A stretch of 64,000 nt of DNA. Origin: Planctomycetota bacterium. Lineage in GTDB: Bacteria; Planctomycetota; Phycisphaerae; Phycisphaerales; SM1A02. The position numbers were made by a program, and so were the translations under genes. Below the pieces are notes generated by a model. The model had not been told where the DNA came from. It worked only from the letters and a program-made list of their open reading frames with translations, and ran no database searches. The DNA is taken from positions 1-64,000 of the forward strand of contig JAFMML010000011.1 of the NCBI GenBank assembly GCA_017859745.1. The letters are read 5' to 3'. This document shows positions 61,633 through 64,000 of the stretch, in pieces; the stretch's first letter is position 1; each line of letters begins with the position of its first letter.

Positions 61633-62373
61633 TCAGAACGGGCGACGAACCTGCAGGAACGCGTCGCGCTCGACGCCGAGGCGGGGATGCACGACCTTCA
61701 GGCGCACCCCGTCTCGTTCGATGGCGACGACACGGAAGTCCGCCTCCGCCTCGGCGACGCTGAACACGTCGCCGCGACGGATGATCCGCCCGTTGACGTT
61801 CGCCATGCCCGCGGCGCTGCCGCCTCCGATCAGGCTCTTCAACTCGAGCATCTCGACGATCCGATCGATCTCGCGGGCCCACGCCTCGCCGGCGGCGGCC
61901 CCCGGCTCGACGGCGATCGGAAGTCCCGGCACCGCAGTCGATGCCGCGGCCGGATCCTGCCAAGGCTGGAACGGATCGCGAGCGAGATCGTCCCACGCCA
62001 CCTGCAGGCGGCCGCGGAAGTCCGTGTCGAGCATCGCGAACACCGCGGCATCGTCGACCTCGGGCATTTCCATGACCGCCTCCATGTCGAACGTGCCGCC
62101 GGCGTCCGGAAGCACGCCTGCGATCAGGGTCTCGATCTCGCGGCTCAGGCCTCCGTTCGCCGAGGCGCTTCCGAGGCTGCGCATGCTGTAGAGGCCGACG
62201 AGAGCGACACCGACCATCAGAAGCACCACGACGGTCCCGGACTTGAGGCGCTTGCCGGACCGCCCATCCGCGACGACCGCGGCGACGTCGGCCGACGGCT
62301 CGCCGCCCCGGGCGTCGAAGGCGCGCAGGCGATCCTCGATCGAGGAGCGTTGACTGGAATCACGGCTTGGCAC
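61633..62373 (-). CDS. PilP/GspC-like envelope protein
   Basis: A 246-residue protein starting GTG 62373, inside the pilO gene end (14-base overlap). One transmembrane helix (SGTVVVLLMVGVALVGLYSM) is followed by a Ser/Ala-rich stretch and a C-terminal beta domain of the PilP/GspC homology-region type (SLIGGGSAAGMANVNGRIIR, then DGVRLKVVHPRLGVERDAF). By position (after PilM-N-O) it should be the PilP/inner-membrane link to the outer-membrane channel. It could also be a GspC-like protein. Confidence 0.7.
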   Translation of the reverse strand: MPSRDSSQRSSIEDRLRAFDARGGEPSADVAAVVADGRSGKRLKSGTVVVLLMVGVALVGLYSMRSLGSASANGGLSREIETLIAGVLPDAGGTFDMEAVMEMPEVDDAAVFAMLDTDFRGRLQVAWDDLARDPFQPWQDPAAASTAVPGLPIAVEPGAAAGEAWAREIDRIVEMLELKSLIGGGSAAGMANVNGRIIRRGDVFSVAEAEADFRVVAIERDGVRLKVVHPRLGVERDAFLQVRRPF

Positions 62374-62950
62374 GGTCGTTCTCCATCTGGCTCGAATCGT
62401 CGCCGGGGTCGAAGAAGATGCTGAGGACGAGATCCGCCTTGAGGCTTCCCAGGTTCTCCTGCCGGGTCGCCCGGCCCTCGACCACGCGGGTCACCTGAAG
62501 GTGGTGCACACGGGTGATCCGCTCGAGGCTCTCCAACTCCGACAGGAAGCGGTAGAGCCCCTCGAACTCGCCCTCGATGATCATGCGGAGCGGAAGCTCC
62601 ATGTGCAGAGGGGCCGAGATCGCACGCTCGCCCTTCACCGAACGCACCACGAGCTGGTTCGCCATGGCGAGTTCGGTGATCTGCTGAAGGATCGCGTCCA
62701 CACCGTCGCGATCGGGGATCTTTCGCTCGAGGCGTTCCAACGCCTTGCGTCCCTCCTCGATGCGGGCCCGCAGGTCGTCGACGCGGGCGGTGACCGCAGC
62801 AAGACGAGCGAGGGTGTTGCGCTTGGTCTCCACCTCCTGACGCGCGGCGTCGATCTGCTCCTGTCGCGGCTGGAACACCACGAACCAGGAGGCGACCGGA
62901 ACGGCCAGCAGAAGGGCGGTGAATACGAGCTCACGGAATCCGAAACGCAT
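62360..62950 (-). CDS. pilO: Type IV pilus inner-membrane protein PilO
   Basis: A 196-residue protein with one N-terminal transmembrane helix (LVFTALLLAVPVASWFVVF), a predicted coiled coil (RQEQIDAARQEVETKRNTLA) and a ferredoxin-like C-terminal domain with ELPLRMIIEGEFEGLYRFL, all characteristic of PilO. It starts one base after pilN ends. Confidence 0.85.
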   Translation of the reverse strand: MRFGFRELVFTALLLAVPVASWFVVFQPRQEQIDAARQEVETKRNTLARLAAVTARVDDLRARIEEGRKALERLERKIPDRDGVDAILQQITELAMANQLVVRSVKGERAISAPLHMELPLRMIIEGEFEGLYRFLSELESLERITRVHHLQVTRVVEGRATRQENLGSLKADLVLSIFFDPGDDSSQMENDRAKP

Positions 62951-62951
62951 G

Positions 62952-63731
62952 TCAGAGACCCTCCTCGTGATCGGCGAAGACGCGGGCCGGCGGGGCCATC
63001 GGCGGCTCGTCGCGGCGGGTGTCGGTCTTGTCGGAGTCGGCCTGCAGAATCGAGCGGCTCCGCCGCACGTCCGCCTCCGGCCCGATGCGAATCGCGATGC
63101 GGAACTGCCGGGACGGGACGCCGGCGATGGTCTTCTCCTCGCTGACCTCCAGTCGCACCGACTCGAGCAGGTCGAGGTCGTTCAGACGCTGCAGATAGGC
63201 GGAGACGTCCAGGTCGTTGGGAGCGATCCCGGTCAGCGTGCCATCGATCGCGTAGCGCACCGGATCGGGACGCGCCGGCTCCGGCGGAGCATCTCCCCGT
63301 CCTCGCGCGGCCTTGCTTCGAGCATCGCCGGAGGGGGCGCGATCCCGCGGAGCGGGTTGCTTGATCTGCTGGCTGCGAAGTTCGAGGTCGACCAGACTGA
63401 CCCGCTCCGGAAGACGGTCGACCAGTTCGGCGAGCAGGATGGACCTCGGAACCGGATCCACCAGCGACAAGGCCAGTTGCGCCTTGTCGACCATGTCGCG
63501 GCGCATGGTCTCCTGCTCCTGCATGTCGCGGATCTGCTCCGCGACCGAGGTGAAGGACTGACGGACCTGCTCCTGGCGGTCCCGGATCTCATGCCACGCG
63601 ACGTTCGTGCGGGTGTACCAGAAGGCGACGCTTCCGAGCACGATCGCGAACAGCAGGAGCGCCGCGATGTTGGTGCGGCGTTCGCGGGCGTCGGCGAGGA
63701 AGTCGTCGGGGAGCAGGCTGGTGTCGTTCAT
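62952..63731 (-). CDS. pilN: Type IV pilus inner-membrane protein PilN
   Basis: A 259-residue protein with a short cytoplasmic N terminus (binding PilM in known systems), a single transmembrane helix (NIAALLLFAIVLGSVAFWYT) and a coiled-coil then ferredoxin-like domain (LLAELVDRLPERVSLVDLEL). A Pro/Arg-rich insertion at about 125-155 is longer than in most PilN. Its place between pilM and pilO supports the call. Confidence 0.82.
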   Translation of the reverse strand: MNDTSLLPDDFLADARERRTNIAALLLFAIVLGSVAFWYTRTNVAWHEIRDRQEQVRQSFTSVAEQIRDMQEQETMRRDMVDKAQLALSLVDPVPRSILLAELVDRLPERVSLVDLELRSQQIKQPAPRDRAPSGDARSKAARGRGDAPPEPARPDPVRYAIDGTLTGIAPNDLDVSAYLQRLNDLDLLESVRLEVSEEKTIAGVPSRQFRIAIRIGPEADVRRSRSILQADSDKTDTRRDEPPMAPPARVFADHEEGL

Positions 63732-63804
63732 GGTCGGTCGTCGACGAGGGAGACGCGGAGCGAGGCCTTGGAACTTCGGGAGTTCGCGTGGGCCTCGAGG
63801 AGGA

Positions 63805-64000
63805 TCAGAGGTCGGTGGGACTCACACACAGGCCGCAGGCCACGGCCCATCCCGGATGCGGCCCCGCGGGAAGCCCGGAGCGGTCGAGACCGCCCATGCG
63901 GGCGAGCGGATCGCCGAGCTGGGCGGGAAGTCGGAGGGTCCGGGCGAGCCCCTGGCAGAGGTCGGTCCTTCGAGCCTCGCCTCCGACGAAGATCACCCGT
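63805..64000 (-). CDS. pilM: PilM, C-terminal part (cut by window edge)
   Basis: The last 65 codons of an actin-fold PilM run off the right edge. The end has RVIFVGGEARRTDLCQ and ends GLCVSP, matching the family's C-terminal GGxA...GLA pattern. The gap to pilN is 73 bases. The identification rests on this short stretch and on the gene order M-N-O-P. Confidence 0.6.
   Translation of the reverse strand, partial: RVIFVGGEARRTDLCQGLARTLRLPAQLGDPLARMGGLDRSGLPAGPHPGWAVACGLCVSPTDL

Overview
The window is one stretch of a visibly high-G+C bacterial chromosome, almost fully coding on both strands. The best guess for its source is the Planctomycetota, probably class Phycisphaerae. Pointers are two secreted proteins ending in tandem dockerin-like repeats (DLDGDGAVGGSDLTILLSNW type), a prepilin-like protein with an H-X9-DG motif, a free-standing GspE N-terminal domain protein and a divergent solo GroES. 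This is inference from gene content; no rRNA or phylogeny was available.

Layout. 1-294: duplicated non-coding block, hairpins and tRNA-Thr(CGU). 466-2691 (-): secreted HEAT-like protein with a degenerate receiver domain. 2692-5174 (+): a cobalamin riboswitch, a secreted dockerin-like protein and a translationally coupled pseudopilin. 5159-12128: mutL, a calcineurin-like phosphatase, NAD synthetase, an HTH-receiver regulator and ATP-dependent PEP carboxykinase. 12250-16492: tRNA-His, an omega-amidase-like nitrilase, a sigma-region-2-only protein, an unknown protein, a MshEN-only protein and tRNA-Phe. 16577-25195: hflX, a C-terminal processing protease, tsaD, a release-factor-like GGQ protein, an M20 amidohydrolase and a secreted zinc metallopeptidase. 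25264-36390: rplK-rplA-rplJ-rplL-rpoB-rpoC with promoters and hairpins. 36601-38424: tRNA-Leu(CAA) and guaB. 38480-43150 (+): a PilT ATPase, a membrane-anchored GspE homologue that has lost its catalytic motifs, and a large CvpA-like membrane protein. 43437-45329 (-): accC and accB. 45525-52722 (-): a long compact run of groES-like, aroA, an MsbA-like ABC exporter, BtuF-, BtuC- and BtuD-like genes and a membrane-anchored L7/L12-domain protein. 52820-59701: apt, a DUF4190-type protein, 4-hydroxyphenylpyruvate dioxygenase, an MFS transporter, an ArsR-methyltransferase fusion, a TPR lipoprotein, an unknown protein and a DUF456 protein. 59742-64000 (-): a type IV pilus/type II secretion cluster (PilB/GspE, PilP/GspC-like, PilO, PilN, partial PilM).

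How they fit together. Most of the window is housekeeping: transcription and translation, mismatch repair, NAD, GMP, fatty acid, shikimate and tyrosine metabolism. Three themes stand out. First, cobalamin: a riboswitch controls a secreted surface-type protein plus a pseudopilin, and a BtuFCD-like importer lies about 43 kb away. Second, pilus or secretion machinery appears at several loci (pseudopilin, MshEN-only protein, PilT/pseudo-GspE operon, PilMNO-PilB cluster). Third, well-known domains turn up in unusual settings: a periplasmic pseudo-receiver, a membrane-tethered ribosomal L7/L12 C-terminal domain, and a sigma region 2 without region 4.
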